Source: Candidatus Woesearchaeota archaeon
GTDB taxonomy: Archaea; Nanobdellota; Nanobdellia; Woesearchaeales; B72-G16
Assembly (NCBI GenBank): GCA_003650545.1
Contig: QMQO01000007.1
Span: forward strand, 1 to 41,573
Length of the DNA stretch: 41,573 bases
Reading direction: 5' to 3'
Part shown: positions 34,122 to 41,432 of the stretch, one piece after another
Numbering within the stretch: the stretch's first letter is position 1
How the letters are laid out: each line of letters begins with the position of its first letter
Program-made: the position numbers and the translations under genes
Notes under the pieces: model-generated
The model's input: the letters and a program-made list of their open reading frames with translations, nothing else
Told to the model about the DNA's origin: nothing
The model's database searches: none

Positions 34122-34132
34122 CTCTAGGTGAA
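34122..34132 (+). other. tRNA intron 3 (11 nt, canonical position 37/38)
   Basis: The bases C32-C35 pair with GGUG (34127-34130) with one U-U mismatch. The bulges are UA/C (34120-34122) and AA/A (34131-34133), next to the anticodon stem. CCUA/UAGG (34118-34121 with 34125-34128) is an alternative pairing. Removal leaves loop CUCCUAA. Confidence 0.75.
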
Positions 34133-34154
34133 AGCTGTAGATCGAGGGTTCGAA

Positions 34155-34194
34155 TAGAAGAAACTAAAAAATATCTTGTTTCTTTCAACGAAAA
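34155..34194 (+). other. tRNA intron 4 (40 nt, T-loop position 59/60)
   Basis: UUCG (34149-34152) pairs with CGAA (34189-34192), the bulges are AA/U (34153-34155) and AA/U (34193-34195), and the outer helix is the T stem GAGGG/CCCUC. An inner hairpin AAGAAAC/GUUUCUU (34158-34164 with 34178-34184) completes a full bulge-helix-bulge fold. Confidence 0.85.
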
Positions 34195-34218
34195 TCCCTC
34201 CGGGCCCGTTTAATTAAA

Positions 34219-35178
34219 ATGTACAAAATCAAACAACTTCCTGAAGATTTCATTGTAAAAGAGATAAACAACATAACAGTAAAAGATAAAGGCAGATATT
34301 CCTACTGGTTATTAAAGAAAAAGAATCACAACACAATAAGTGCTATACATATTATAGCGAATGCTATAGGAAAACCGCTAAATACTATAGGATATGCAGG
34401 CAATAAAGACAAAAACGCGGTGACAGAACAGATCATTTCTATTAAGAATGTTAACAAGAAGAGAGTTGAGTCTACTCAGTTAAGAAATATTAGTCTTAAA
34501 TTTTTAGGAGTTGGTGATGAACCAGTTGTGATTGGTATGCTTGAAGGTAATTACTTTGAGATTGTTGTTAGAAATATTGAATCAAAACCTTTTATAAAAA
34601 AAGAGTTTATCAACCTTTTTGGTGAACAACGTTTTAGTAAGAAGAACGTTGATATAGGTAAAGCTATAGTGCATGGTTGTTTTGACAAAGCAGCTAAGTT
34701 AATTGCTGAAACAGATAGAGAGTATGGTGCAAAAAAGTTTTATAATGCTAATAAGAATAATCCTATTGCAATGATACGTTTGTTACCTAAAAGCCTAATA
34801 AAGCTTTATGTGCATGCTTATCAATCAAAAATGTGGAATGATATTGCAATAGAGTATATTAAAAATAAAAAAAGAAAAAATTGTAAAATTCCAATTATTG
34901 GTTTTGGAACTAACATCAATAATTATAATAAAGATATTCGAAATATTGTTTTAAAAATAATTAAAAAAGAAAACATAAGTAAAGAAAATTTTATAATAAG
35001 GCAGCTCCCAGAAATTAGTTCTGAAGGTGGAGAGCGTGACCTTTTTGTAAAAGTAAATATAGAAGCAAGCAGACTTGAACATGACGAGATAAATAAAGGA
35101 AAGAAAAAGATTTTTCTTAAGTTTTCATTGCCAAAAGGTAGTTATGCAACTGAGATTATTAGACAGATATTTATTTGA
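34219..35178 (+). CDS. truD: tRNA pseudouridine(13) synthase TruD
   Basis: TruD (Pus7 family) converts U13 of some tRNAs to pseudouridine. GYAGNKDKNAVTEQ holds the catalytic Asp64, YFEIVVRNIE-like GNYFEIVVRN follows, NLFGEQRFSKKN is the family's strand-helix, and VHAYQSKMWNDIA is the conserved end motif. At 319 residues it is shorter than most archaeal members, mainly in the insertion domain. It lies 11 nt after the tRNA-Arg gene, so both may be on one transcript. That tRNA has U at position 13, a possible target. Confidence 0.92.
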   Translation: MYKIKQLPEDFIVKEINNITVKDKGRYSYWLLKKKNHNTISAIHIIANAIGKPLNTIGYAGNKDKNAVTEQIISIKNVNKKRVESTQLRNISLKFLGVGDEPVVIGMLEGNYFEIVVRNIESKPFIKKEFINLFGEQRFSKKNVDIGKAIVHGCFDKAAKLIAETDREYGAKKFYNANKNNPIAMIRLLPKSLIKLYVHAYQSKMWNDIAIEYIKNKKRKNCKIPIIGFGTNINNYNKDIRNIVLKIIKKENISKENFIIRQLPEISSEGGERDLFVKVNIEASRLEHDEINKGKKKIFLKFSLPKGSYATEIIRQIFI

Positions 35179-35238
35179 ATGTATAAAAAAGTTTAAATAA
35201 TAACAACTTTTCTATTTTAAAAAAAAGGGGGGATTGTT

Positions 35239-36243
35239 TTGTTTAAAAAAGCGGTGTACATTTTTGGAGCTGTCTGGTTAGCGTTAACAATAACTGCCTG
35301 CAAACCATCTATAACAACAGAGGTTGGTAGGGAGATTGCTATAAATGAATATACAAGAGCAACACAGCTTTATTTTTGTCCTGAAGATGATTGCGAAAAA
35401 GCGATGAATAGTTTTCTTCAACAAGCAAATGAAAGTATACACTGTGCATTGTTTGATCTAGATCTTGAAAGTTTGATTACAACGCTAATAGAGAAAAATA
35501 AAGAAATAGACGTCAAGGTTGTTGTTGACGATAAAAACAAAGAAAATGTTTTGGGTTTGGACTTTGTTAAATTGGATACCAGTTCACAACTAAGCCATAA
35601 TAAATTTTGTGTGGTTGATGGAAAGATGTTGTTTACTGGAAGTACAAACCCAACTTTCAATGGTGTGAATAAAAATAATAACAATCTACTATTGATCTAT
35701 AGCAAAAAGATGGCCTATAACTATGATGCTGAATTTAATGAACTATGGCAAGGTATATTTGGTGGAGGTCCAAAAAATGTTAAAACCAAATTCATAATAA
35801 ACAATGAAGTATATGAGCAATACTTTTGCCCCGAAGATAATTGCAGGAAACATGTTAAAGATGAAATTTTAAAAGCAAAAAAGAGCATCTATTTTATGAC
35901 GTTCTGTTTTACTGATGGAAGTATATCTACAGATATTGCATTCATGTACCATAATAATTCTATTGATATTAAAGGTGTTTTTGAGAAGAACCTAGCGAAC
36001 AATAAATATAGTGAATATGAAATGCTTGAGTATCAAGGAGTTCCTGTAAAGAAAGATGGAAATAAAGCTATGATGCATCATAAAGTTTTTATCATTGACA
36101 ACGAAACCGTGATTACTGGGAGCTACAACCCCACTAAAAGTGGTGATAGCAAGAACGACGAGAACTTATTAATTATACATTCCAAAGATATCGCTAGCAA
36201 ATTTGTGGAAGAATTTAATAAAATCTGGACTACATCACCTTAA
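35239..36243 (+). CDS. Lipoprotein with two phospholipase D (HKD) motifs
   Basis: The start is TTG 35239, with GGGGGGAT 4 nt upstream. A signal peptide ends in a TAC lipobox (Cys21). Two HxK-x4-D motifs follow: H120-K122-D127 with TGSTNPT after it, and H280-K282-D287 with TGSYNPTKSG. Each half begins with a YFCPEDxC segment, so the protein is an internal duplication. The family includes nucleases and phospholipases; the surface location and compact size suggest a Nuc-type DNase or lipase that works outside the cell. The product overlaps the convergent gene by 14 nt. Confidence 0.85.
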   Translation: MFKKAVYIFGAVWLALTITACKPSITTEVGREIAINEYTRATQLYFCPEDDCEKAMNSFLQQANESIHCALFDLDLESLITTLIEKNKEIDVKVVVDDKNKENVLGLDFVKLDTSSQLSHNKFCVVDGKMLFTGSTNPTFNGVNKNNNNLLLIYSKKMAYNYDAEFNELWQGIFGGGPKNVKTKFIINNEVYEQYFCPEDNCRKHVKDEILKAKKSIYFMTFCFTDGSISTDIAFMYHNNSIDIKGVFEKNLANNKYSEYEMLEYQGVPVKKDGNKAMMHHKVFIIDNETVITGSYNPTKSGDSKNDENLLIIHSKDIASKFVEEFNKIWTTSP

Positions 36244-36751
36244 TTTTTCTATGATCCTTGCCATCTTTTTTTTTCTCTTTGATCACATACTCTTTTAATT
36301 TTTTAAAAAACAATTCACGATGTCTTTCCATTTTCTTAATGTTGCGCATATATAAACGTTGATATGTTACGATAGAAATTACCATGAAGAATATACAACT
36401 AAAAATTACGAATGCAGAAACAACCTTTGTAAAAAAACATGTCCCGCTTATGTAAGTGTAGATTGCTAACGCAAGTATGATTATAAATAACATTACTGGA
36501 GATTCTTGTTTTCTAATCTTATCCTTCTTAGCTTGTTTGTAAAGTTCGTAGAATATAACTATGGCAAATATAACGACTAGAACAAATGGAAGCCAGATGT
36601 TAGTACAATACAAGGTTACTGGTTTTTCTACCTCTTTGACAGTCTGGCCAGTTATTGTCGTTTTAATAACAAATGGAGCAACTAAAAGAATAATAGCAAT
36701 TATTATTGTACCTATCACTTTGTTTTTATGTCTAGGATGATACATGAACAT
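36230..36751 (-). CDS. Four-helix membrane protein, hypothetical
   Basis: I see four hydrophobic segments: about residues 14-30, 52-70, 85-105 and 108-128. The first is followed by a TGQTVKE stretch that often follows the first helix in DPANN surface proteins. The C-terminal 45 residues are very basic (KKLKEYVIKEKKKDGKDHRK) and should face the cytoplasm. No family is recognised. An ATG three codons in (36745) is an alternative start. It converges with the HKD lipoprotein gene. Confidence 0.7.
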   Translation of the reverse strand: MFMYHPRHKNKVIGTIIIAIILLVAPFVIKTTITGQTVKEVEKPVTLYCTNIWLPFVLVVIFAIVIFYELYKQAKKDKIRKQESPVMLFIIILALAIYTYISGTCFFTKVVSAFVIFSCIFFMVISIVTYQRLYMRNIKKMERHRELFFKKLKEYVIKEKKKDGKDHRKIKVM

Positions 36752-36820
36752 AAGAAAGATAAAAGAGTTTTATATAGTTTTTGTTTTAAAGTGGTTTTTG
36801 TTTTAAAGAATACATTTGAT

Positions 36821-37705
36821 TTAACAGAATACCAATGATGCAGCGCCTATTACGCCAGAATCGCCACCCAACTTGTTTTTTAGAATCTTTACGTGTTTTA
36901 ATGGTTCAGGAATTGTATACCTCTTCAACTCATGTTTAAGATCTCTATAAAAGTTTGCATTACTCACACCCCCACCAAACACAATTATGTCTGGATTAAG
37001 GCTGTTTATTATATTGCCAACACCAATTGCAAGATATTTGATTGTTTCCTTTCTTATTTGTTTTGCTACAGAATCACTAGATTTTAATTTTAATATGTGC
37101 TCCACTGTGACGTCTTGGTTTTTTCCTCCTGCTTCTTTGTAACGTGCCACTATGTTTGGGCCACTACAAAAGCTCTCAAAGTCTCCTTTATAATTTCTAT
37201 GTATCTCGTCTGCAGTAGGATCAATTATGCAGTGACCAAACTCTCCTGCAGAACCAGTCTTACCCGCATAAATTTTGCCGTTGATGATTATGCCTGCGCC
37301 TATGCCAGTGCCAAGTATTAGACCTATCATGTTATCGTATCCTCGGCCAGCACCATATAAATGCTCTGCGAGAGTAAAGCAATTAGCATCGTTATCTATT
37401 TTAATTGGCAGTTTAAATTTTTTTTCAAGATAAGTCTTAATATTAAAGTTAATAAGTTTTGATATATTTGGCATAAAAAGAATTTTGCCGTGCTTGTCAA
37501 CAAAACCTGGTACCCCCAAGCCAATACCAATTATTTCTGTGTTAATTAATTTTTTTATAACAGTTGTTATGTTATTAACAATAGCTAAACGACTTTTCTC
37601 TGCATGAGTCTCTGTTCTGTATTTATCAAAAATTTTACCTTTATCAGATATGATGGCTCCCTCTATTTTTGTACCGCCTATATCTAAGCCAAGAGCAAAG
37701 TCCAT
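36821..37705 (-). CDS. ROK family sugar kinase
   Basis: ROK kinases phosphorylate glucose or related sugars with ATP, or act as repressors. ALGLDIGGTKIEGAII is the phosphate-binding start, IGLGVPGFVD and KIDNDANCFTLAEH carry the catalytic Asp region, and GLILGTGIGAGIIINGKIYAG and GEFGH follow. The usual zinc motif CxCGxxGCxE is absent (FESFCSGPN instead), as in some archaeal ROK glucokinases. There is no DNA-binding domain, so it is an enzyme. It ends two bases after the aldolase gene stop on the same strand and is probably co-transcribed. Confidence 0.87.
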   Translation of the reverse strand: MDFALGLDIGGTKIEGAIISDKGKIFDKYRTETHAEKSRLAIVNNITTVIKKLINTEIIGIGLGVPGFVDKHGKILFMPNISKLINFNIKTYLEKKFKLPIKIDNDANCFTLAEHLYGAGRGYDNMIGLILGTGIGAGIIINGKIYAGKTGSAGEFGHCIIDPTADEIHRNYKGDFESFCSGPNIVARYKEAGGKNQDVTVEHILKLKSSDSVAKQIRKETIKYLAIGVGNIINSLNPDIIVFGGGVSNANFYRDLKHELKRYTIPEPLKHVKILKNKLGGDSGVIGAASLVFC

Positions 37706-37707
37706 TT

Positions 37708-38619
37708 TTAAGCCTTATTTGCAGAACCCAAAATCTTTATCCTAGAGATTACTGTCTTTTTAATAAGTTCTGTAGCTGCTTGTAAGATAGATCTATGATC
37801 AAAATCACTTTTTTTGGTCTTAAGATATTTCCTTATAGCTGCTGTAAAAGCCAATCTTAAATCCGTATCTTCATTCACCTTTCTTATACCGAGTTTAACC
37901 GCTTTTCTTATTTCGCTATCTGGTACACCATGGGCATTTTTTATCTTAGCACCAAATCTATTGGCTTGAGCAACTAGTTGTTTTGGAATGGAGGAAGCTC
38001 CATGTAAAACGAGAGGAATCTTAACATGTTCGTTTATTTCCTTTAAACGTTTAAAGTCAAGCTTTGGTTTACCTTTAAACTTATAAGCTCCGTGACTGGT
38101 GCCGATAGCAATCGCTAACGAATCTACTTTAGTTAATTTAACAAATTTCCTTGCTTGTTCTGGGTCTGTATAGATTGTTTTCTCCCCTTTAACATGATCT
38201 TCAACTCCTGCGAGTATTCCGAGTTCTGCTTCAACTGAAACACGGGGATGTGCTAATTTAACCGCTTGCTTTGTCATGACGATGTTCTGTTGAAATGGTA
38301 GATCGGAAGCATCAAGCATAATAGATGTATAACCATTTTTAATACAGTCGCGCACCATGTTGATACTTTTGCCATGATCCAGATGCAAAGAAACAGGAAT
38401 TTTAGATTGTTTTGCAATTGTCTGTATAATTGTTGCAATCTCTTTAAGACCAGCATACCTTATTGCTTTTTCAGATGTCTGTATAATAACTGGAGCATTT
38501 AACTCTGAAGCAGCATCTATTATCGCTTTTGTGAATTCAAGATTGCTTGTGTTGAATGCACCGACTGCATAGCCATGTTTATCAGCTATCTGCAATATCT
38601 TTTTAGAGCAAACTAACAT
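37708..38619 (-). CDS. fba: Class II fructose-bisphosphate aldolase
   Basis: Class II aldolases use zinc to cleave fructose-1,6-bisphosphate to two triose phosphates, or the reverse. HLDHGKS and VEAELGILAGVEDHVKGE give the metal-binding and catalytic segments; AIGTSHGAYKFKGKPKLDF and LVLHGASSIPK complete the site. The 303-residue length is that of bacterial enzymes. Most archaea use an unrelated FBP aldolase/phosphatase, so this gene was probably taken from bacteria. It sits between ferredoxin and the ROK kinase genes, and supports sugar metabolism. Confidence 0.9.
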   Translation of the reverse strand: MLVCSKKILQIADKHGYAVGAFNTSNLEFTKAIIDAASELNAPVIIQTSEKAIRYAGLKEIATIIQTIAKQSKIPVSLHLDHGKSINMVRDCIKNGYTSIMLDASDLPFQQNIVMTKQAVKLAHPRVSVEAELGILAGVEDHVKGEKTIYTDPEQARKFVKLTKVDSLAIAIGTSHGAYKFKGKPKLDFKRLKEINEHVKIPLVLHGASSIPKQLVAQANRFGAKIKNAHGVPDSEIRKAVKLGIRKVNEDTDLRLAFTAAIRKYLKTKKSDFDHRSILQAATELIKKTVISRIKILGSANKA

Positions 38620-38620
38620 A

Positions 38621-38836
38621 TTAGATTACCTTTTTATCGTCCTCGGTGATGTGAATGCAATTAACAGGGCAATTTTTTGCAGCTTCCATGTTACAGCTTA
38701 GGTTTTCACCAATGTCTGTTTTTATGCAGCGAGCTTTGTTACCTTCCATCACCCAGTTCTCAGGACAGATGGCTGCGCACGAACCACAGCCTATGCAGGT
38801 TGGTACATCATGTTCTATCTTATATTTCGGCAACAT
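38621..38836 (-). CDS. Ferredoxin
   Basis: CIGCGSCAAICP with a later CPVNC gives four to five cysteines for one, possibly a second partial, 4Fe-4S cluster. The 71-residue protein carries electrons between enzymes. The ATG at 38836 follows GAGGTGAT closely (38838-38845); an in-frame GTG at 38842 would lie inside that site. It is in line with glutaredoxin and malic enzyme genes upstream and aldolase downstream. Confidence 0.9.
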   Translation of the reverse strand: MLPKYKIEHDVPTCIGCGSCAAICPENWVMEGNKARCIKTDIGENLSCNMEAAKNCPVNCIHITEDDKKVI

Positions 38837-38899
38837 TATCACCTCTTATTTTGAATTTTTTTTGAATTTGAAATTATTACTAGATTTAAAATAATTGTT

Positions 38900-39136
38900 T
38901 TAGAGGATTTTAAGTTCCTTTTTGATGGCCTCCTTATCAAAGCCAAGGATTATTTTTCCATTTATCTCAATTTGTGGGACGCCCATATGTCCTGACTTAT
39001 TTATCATCTCTTGTGCAGCTTCTTGATTAGATGCAACATCTATTTCTTCAAACTCAATATTTTGCTGTTTCAAGAAATCTTTTGCCATTTCACAATATGG
39101 GCATGTAGGCGTTGTGTATATCTTTACTTTAGACAA
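38900..39136 (-). CDS. Glutaredoxin-like protein
   Basis: The thioredoxin fold is marked by KIYTTPTCPYCEMAKDFL (Cys12-Cys15), the MGVPQIEINGKIILGFD segment with a cis-proline after Val, and a C-terminal helix. It reduces disulfides, perhaps with a thioredoxin-reductase-type partner. At 78 residues it is a minimal glutaredoxin, common in archaea. It lies between malic enzyme and ferredoxin genes. Confidence 0.9.
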   Translation of the reverse strand: MSKVKIYTTPTCPYCEMAKDFLKQQNIEFEEIDVASNQEAAQEMINKSGHMGVPQIEINGKIILGFDKEAIKKELKIL

Positions 39137-39230
39137 TTTACCACCTGTACGATTTATTTGTTTTTTCTTTATAAATCTATCGGAGAACTGGAGAACTGAG
39201 GATTAATTTATAGATATGTTATTCAATATG

Positions 39231-40418
39231 TTATTCAATCCTAACGACTTTTGTATCGATTGCTGCTTGTTTTACAGCTTCTGCTATTTTTGGAACGATG
39301 GTTTTATCAAGAGGATCCGGTAAAATCTGTTCTGGGATTGGCTTATGAACGCAATTTGCCAATGCATTAGCAGCTGCAATCAGCATCTCTTTGTTTATTT
39401 TTGTTGCTTTTGCATCTAAGGCGCCACGAAAAATTCCAGGGAAGCCCAAAACGTTATTAACTTGGTTTGGAAAATCTGATCTGCCAGTTGCTACAACTGT
39501 TGCACCAGCTTCCTTTGCTTTGTCTGGCATAATTTCTGGAATAGGATTTGCCATTGCAAACACGATAGGCTCAGGAGCCATTCTTTTTATCATCTCACCA
39601 CTGACAATATCTGGAGCTGAAACCCCAATAAAAACATCGGAACCTTCTAAGGCATCGGATAAAGTTCCCTGAATGTTTTTTTTATTCGTCAGCACTGCTA
39701 ATTCTTTTTTATGCTCTGTGATATCTGCTCTTCCTCTATGTATTATCCCCTTGCGATCACACATTATTATATTTCTTACAGGTGTGCATATCTTAGGATC
39801 TATGTTAACGCAGAGTAACATTTTTGCAATTGCTGTGCCTGCTGCACCTGCACCACTAATTGTAACTTTAAGTTCAGAAAAATTCTTACCTGTTACTTTC
39901 GCTGCATTTATTAAAGCTGCTAGCACAACAACTGCTGTTCCATGCTGGTCATCATGCATCACTGGTATTCCTATATTCTGCAGCTTTTCTTCTATCTCAA
40001 AGCAACGAGGGGCACTTATATCCTCTAAGTTAATACCGCCGAACACAGGGGAAATATTCTTTACAAATTCAACTATATCTATGTTTTGGTTAGCTATACA
40101 TATTGGAAAAGAGTCTATATCCGCGAATTCCTTGAATAGAGCTGCTTTACCCTCCATTACAGGTATAGACGCCAAGCCGCCTATGTTTCCTAATCCTAAA
40201 ACAGCAGAACCATCTGAAATAACGGCAACAGTATTTCCTTTTATCGTATAATCATAAACACGTGCAGGATCTTTTGCAATTTCTCTACATGGTTGCGCTA
40301 CTCCAGGTGTGTAAGCTAAGCTAAGATCTTTTCTTGATGTTATAGGAAATTTAATCTTGATATCTAATTTACCTTTGAATTTTTTGTGTAGCTCTAGTGC
40401 TTCTTGAAAAACATCCAT
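39231..40418 (-). CDS. NAD(P)-dependent malic enzyme
   Basis: Malic enzyme oxidises malate to pyruvate and CO2 with reduction of NAD(P). SLAYTPGVAQPCREI, DGSAVLGLGNIGG, PVMEGKAALFKEF with its catalytic Lys, and PVMHDDQHGTAVVVLAAL with the metal-binding acids are present. The Rossmann domain shows SGAGAAGTAIAKML. The 395-residue length fits the short prokaryotic form. It leads a minus-strand run with glutaredoxin, ferredoxin, aldolase and ROK kinase genes. Confidence 0.93.
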   Translation of the reverse strand: MDVFQEALELHKKFKGKLDIKIKFPITSRKDLSLAYTPGVAQPCREIAKDPARVYDYTIKGNTVAVISDGSAVLGLGNIGGLASIPVMEGKAALFKEFADIDSFPICIANQNIDIVEFVKNISPVFGGINLEDISAPRCFEIEEKLQNIGIPVMHDDQHGTAVVVLAALINAAKVTGKNFSELKVTISGAGAAGTAIAKMLLCVNIDPKICTPVRNIIMCDRKGIIHRGRADITEHKKELAVLTNKKNIQGTLSDALEGSDVFIGVSAPDIVSGEMIKRMAPEPIVFAMANPIPEIMPDKAKEAGATVVATGRSDFPNQVNNVLGFPGIFRGALDAKATKINKEMLIAAANALANCVHKPIPEQILPDPLDKTIVPKIAEAVKQAAIDTKVVRIE

Positions 40419-40472
40419 TTTTAACCTTTTTTTTTGAGTTTTTTAATTTTTAGAAAGTTATCATGAATTAGA

Positions 40473-41258
40473 CTAACTTTCTAATGTGCTGAGCCAAACT
40501 AAAATCTCGTCTTGTAGATCTCTGTCCAACATGTTTGTTCCATGAGCAGAACCTTCTAGCGAAATTAGTTTGCCTCCGGGAGCAGGTGCTAGCTTAAATA
40601 ACGATTCAGCATCTCTTGCGGATTGATGGTCATTTTTAGCATAAACAAGCATCAATGGACGGACTCCAAGGCCTCTTGCAGCATTAGGCGTCTTTATGCC
40701 ATGGTAATTGTTACTTGGAGATAATGCAACAACCGCTTTCATTGTGTTATCCTCTGCAGCGTGAACAATTGCTAAATTAGCGCCTATGCTCGCGCCAATT
40801 ATGAAAAAGCGATCAAAGCCGACTTCTCTTAGAAAATTTCGAGCCGCTTTAATGTCTTTTGTCATAGCTTGAAAATCAACCGAATTAAAATTGTGCCAGT
40901 CTAAGTCGGAATCGCCATGACCCCGCAAGTCAATTGCAACAACAGCATACGCATTGTCTAAACGTTTTGCAAAGTCGTCCCAATCGTTTCTATTTCGGTT
41001 GAGCATATGGAGAAGAATAACAGCCGTATCTGCATGATCGTTTGGATAATAATTTGCCACAATGTTAATGTTATCTTCTGTTTTTAAATTGATTATTTGG
41101 TAACCTGAATCTGATTTTTGTTGCTCGTTAATTTCCATAGTTTTAGAAGAGACTGTTACCATCTGCTCTACTGATTGTTCTTTTTGTTGGCAACCTACTA
41201 AAAGTAAAATCATAAACATCATAAACATCAGAATTGTTGTGATAAAAACCTTCTTCAT
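40473..41258 (-). CDS. Alpha/beta-hydrolase lipoprotein
   Basis: A signal peptide ends in the lipobox LVGC (Cys23), so the enzyme should be anchored outside the membrane. The hydrolase fold has LLHMLNRNR as the oxyanion segment, DLRGHGDSD, the nucleophile elbow GASIGA (Ser157), YAKND (Asp210) and GSAHGTN (His239). It is a serine esterase or related enzyme with unknown substrate. GAGGT lies 8 nt before the ATG. The transposase gene ends 174 nt upstream on the same strand, so the insertion may have changed its promoter. Confidence 0.85.
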   Translation of the reverse strand: MKKVFITTILMFMMFMILLLVGCQQKEQSVEQMVTVSSKTMEINEQQKSDSGYQIINLKTEDNINIVANYYPNDHADTAVILLHMLNRNRNDWDDFAKRLDNAYAVVAIDLRGHGDSDLDWHNFNSVDFQAMTKDIKAARNFLREVGFDRFFIIGASIGANLAIVHAAEDNTMKAVVALSPSNNYHGIKTPNAARGLGVRPLMLVYAKNDHQSARDAESLFKLAPAPGGKLISLEGSAHGTNMLDRDLQDEILVWLSTLES

Positions 41259-41432
41259 CTATGAAACCTCGCGGTGAATTTTTCATTTGCAATCTGCAAA
41301 GGCTTTTACGACATCCATCTATTCGGGATAGCTAAGCTTCCCATTATTGCAGGTCGTATGCAAGGCATGACCCAATCATATACGAACAGGCTTACTCAAA
41401 CGAGCATTGGCCTAGGAAGATAACGGGCTCGC
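41259..41432 (-). other. Non-coding end of IS110-type element, row of hairpins
   Basis: Between the transposase stop and the hydrolase gene there are four hairpins in order: TTTGCA/TGCAAA (41286-41300), GGGA-AGC/GCT-TCCC (41325-41342), GGTC-ATGC/GCAT-GACC (41352-41372) and CGAGC/GCTCG (41401-41431). In some IS110 relatives the guide (bridge) RNA lies after the transposase gene, so this may encode it. No terminal repeat can be defined from one end. Confidence 0.4.

Larger units (their letters stand above)
34052..34208 (+). tRNA. tRNA-Arg(CCU) gene with four introns
   Basis: The acceptor stem GGGCCCG (34052-34058) pairs with CGGGCCC (34201-34207), with G73 at 34208 and no encoded CCA. Five exons, 34052-34071, 34085-34094, 34113-34121, 34133-34154 and 34195-34208, join to a 75-nt tRNA: a 4-bp D stem with AGCCUGGAUA loop, a 5-bp anticodon stem ACAGC/GCUGU with loop CUCCUAA, and T stem GAGGG/CCCUC with loop UUCGAAU. 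The anticodon CCU (34118-34120) reads Arg AGG. The exon sequence closely follows the archaeal tRNA-Arg pattern as I know it. Introns lie at 19/20, 28/29, 37/38 and 59/60. TruD starts 11 nt downstream. Confidence 0.9.

Noticed and set aside
34072-34194. tRNA region read as a broken pseudo-tRNA or as two partial tRNAs
   Set aside because: All insertions fit the bulge-helix-bulge cutting rule exactly and the spliced product has no mismatch in any stem.
36821-37705. ROK transcriptional repressor
   Set aside because: The chain starts directly with the kinase ATP loop and has no helix-turn-helix domain.
39673-40251. 192-codon open frame opposite malic enzyme
   Set aside because: It is the antisense shadow of a well-conserved gene and has no recognisable motif.
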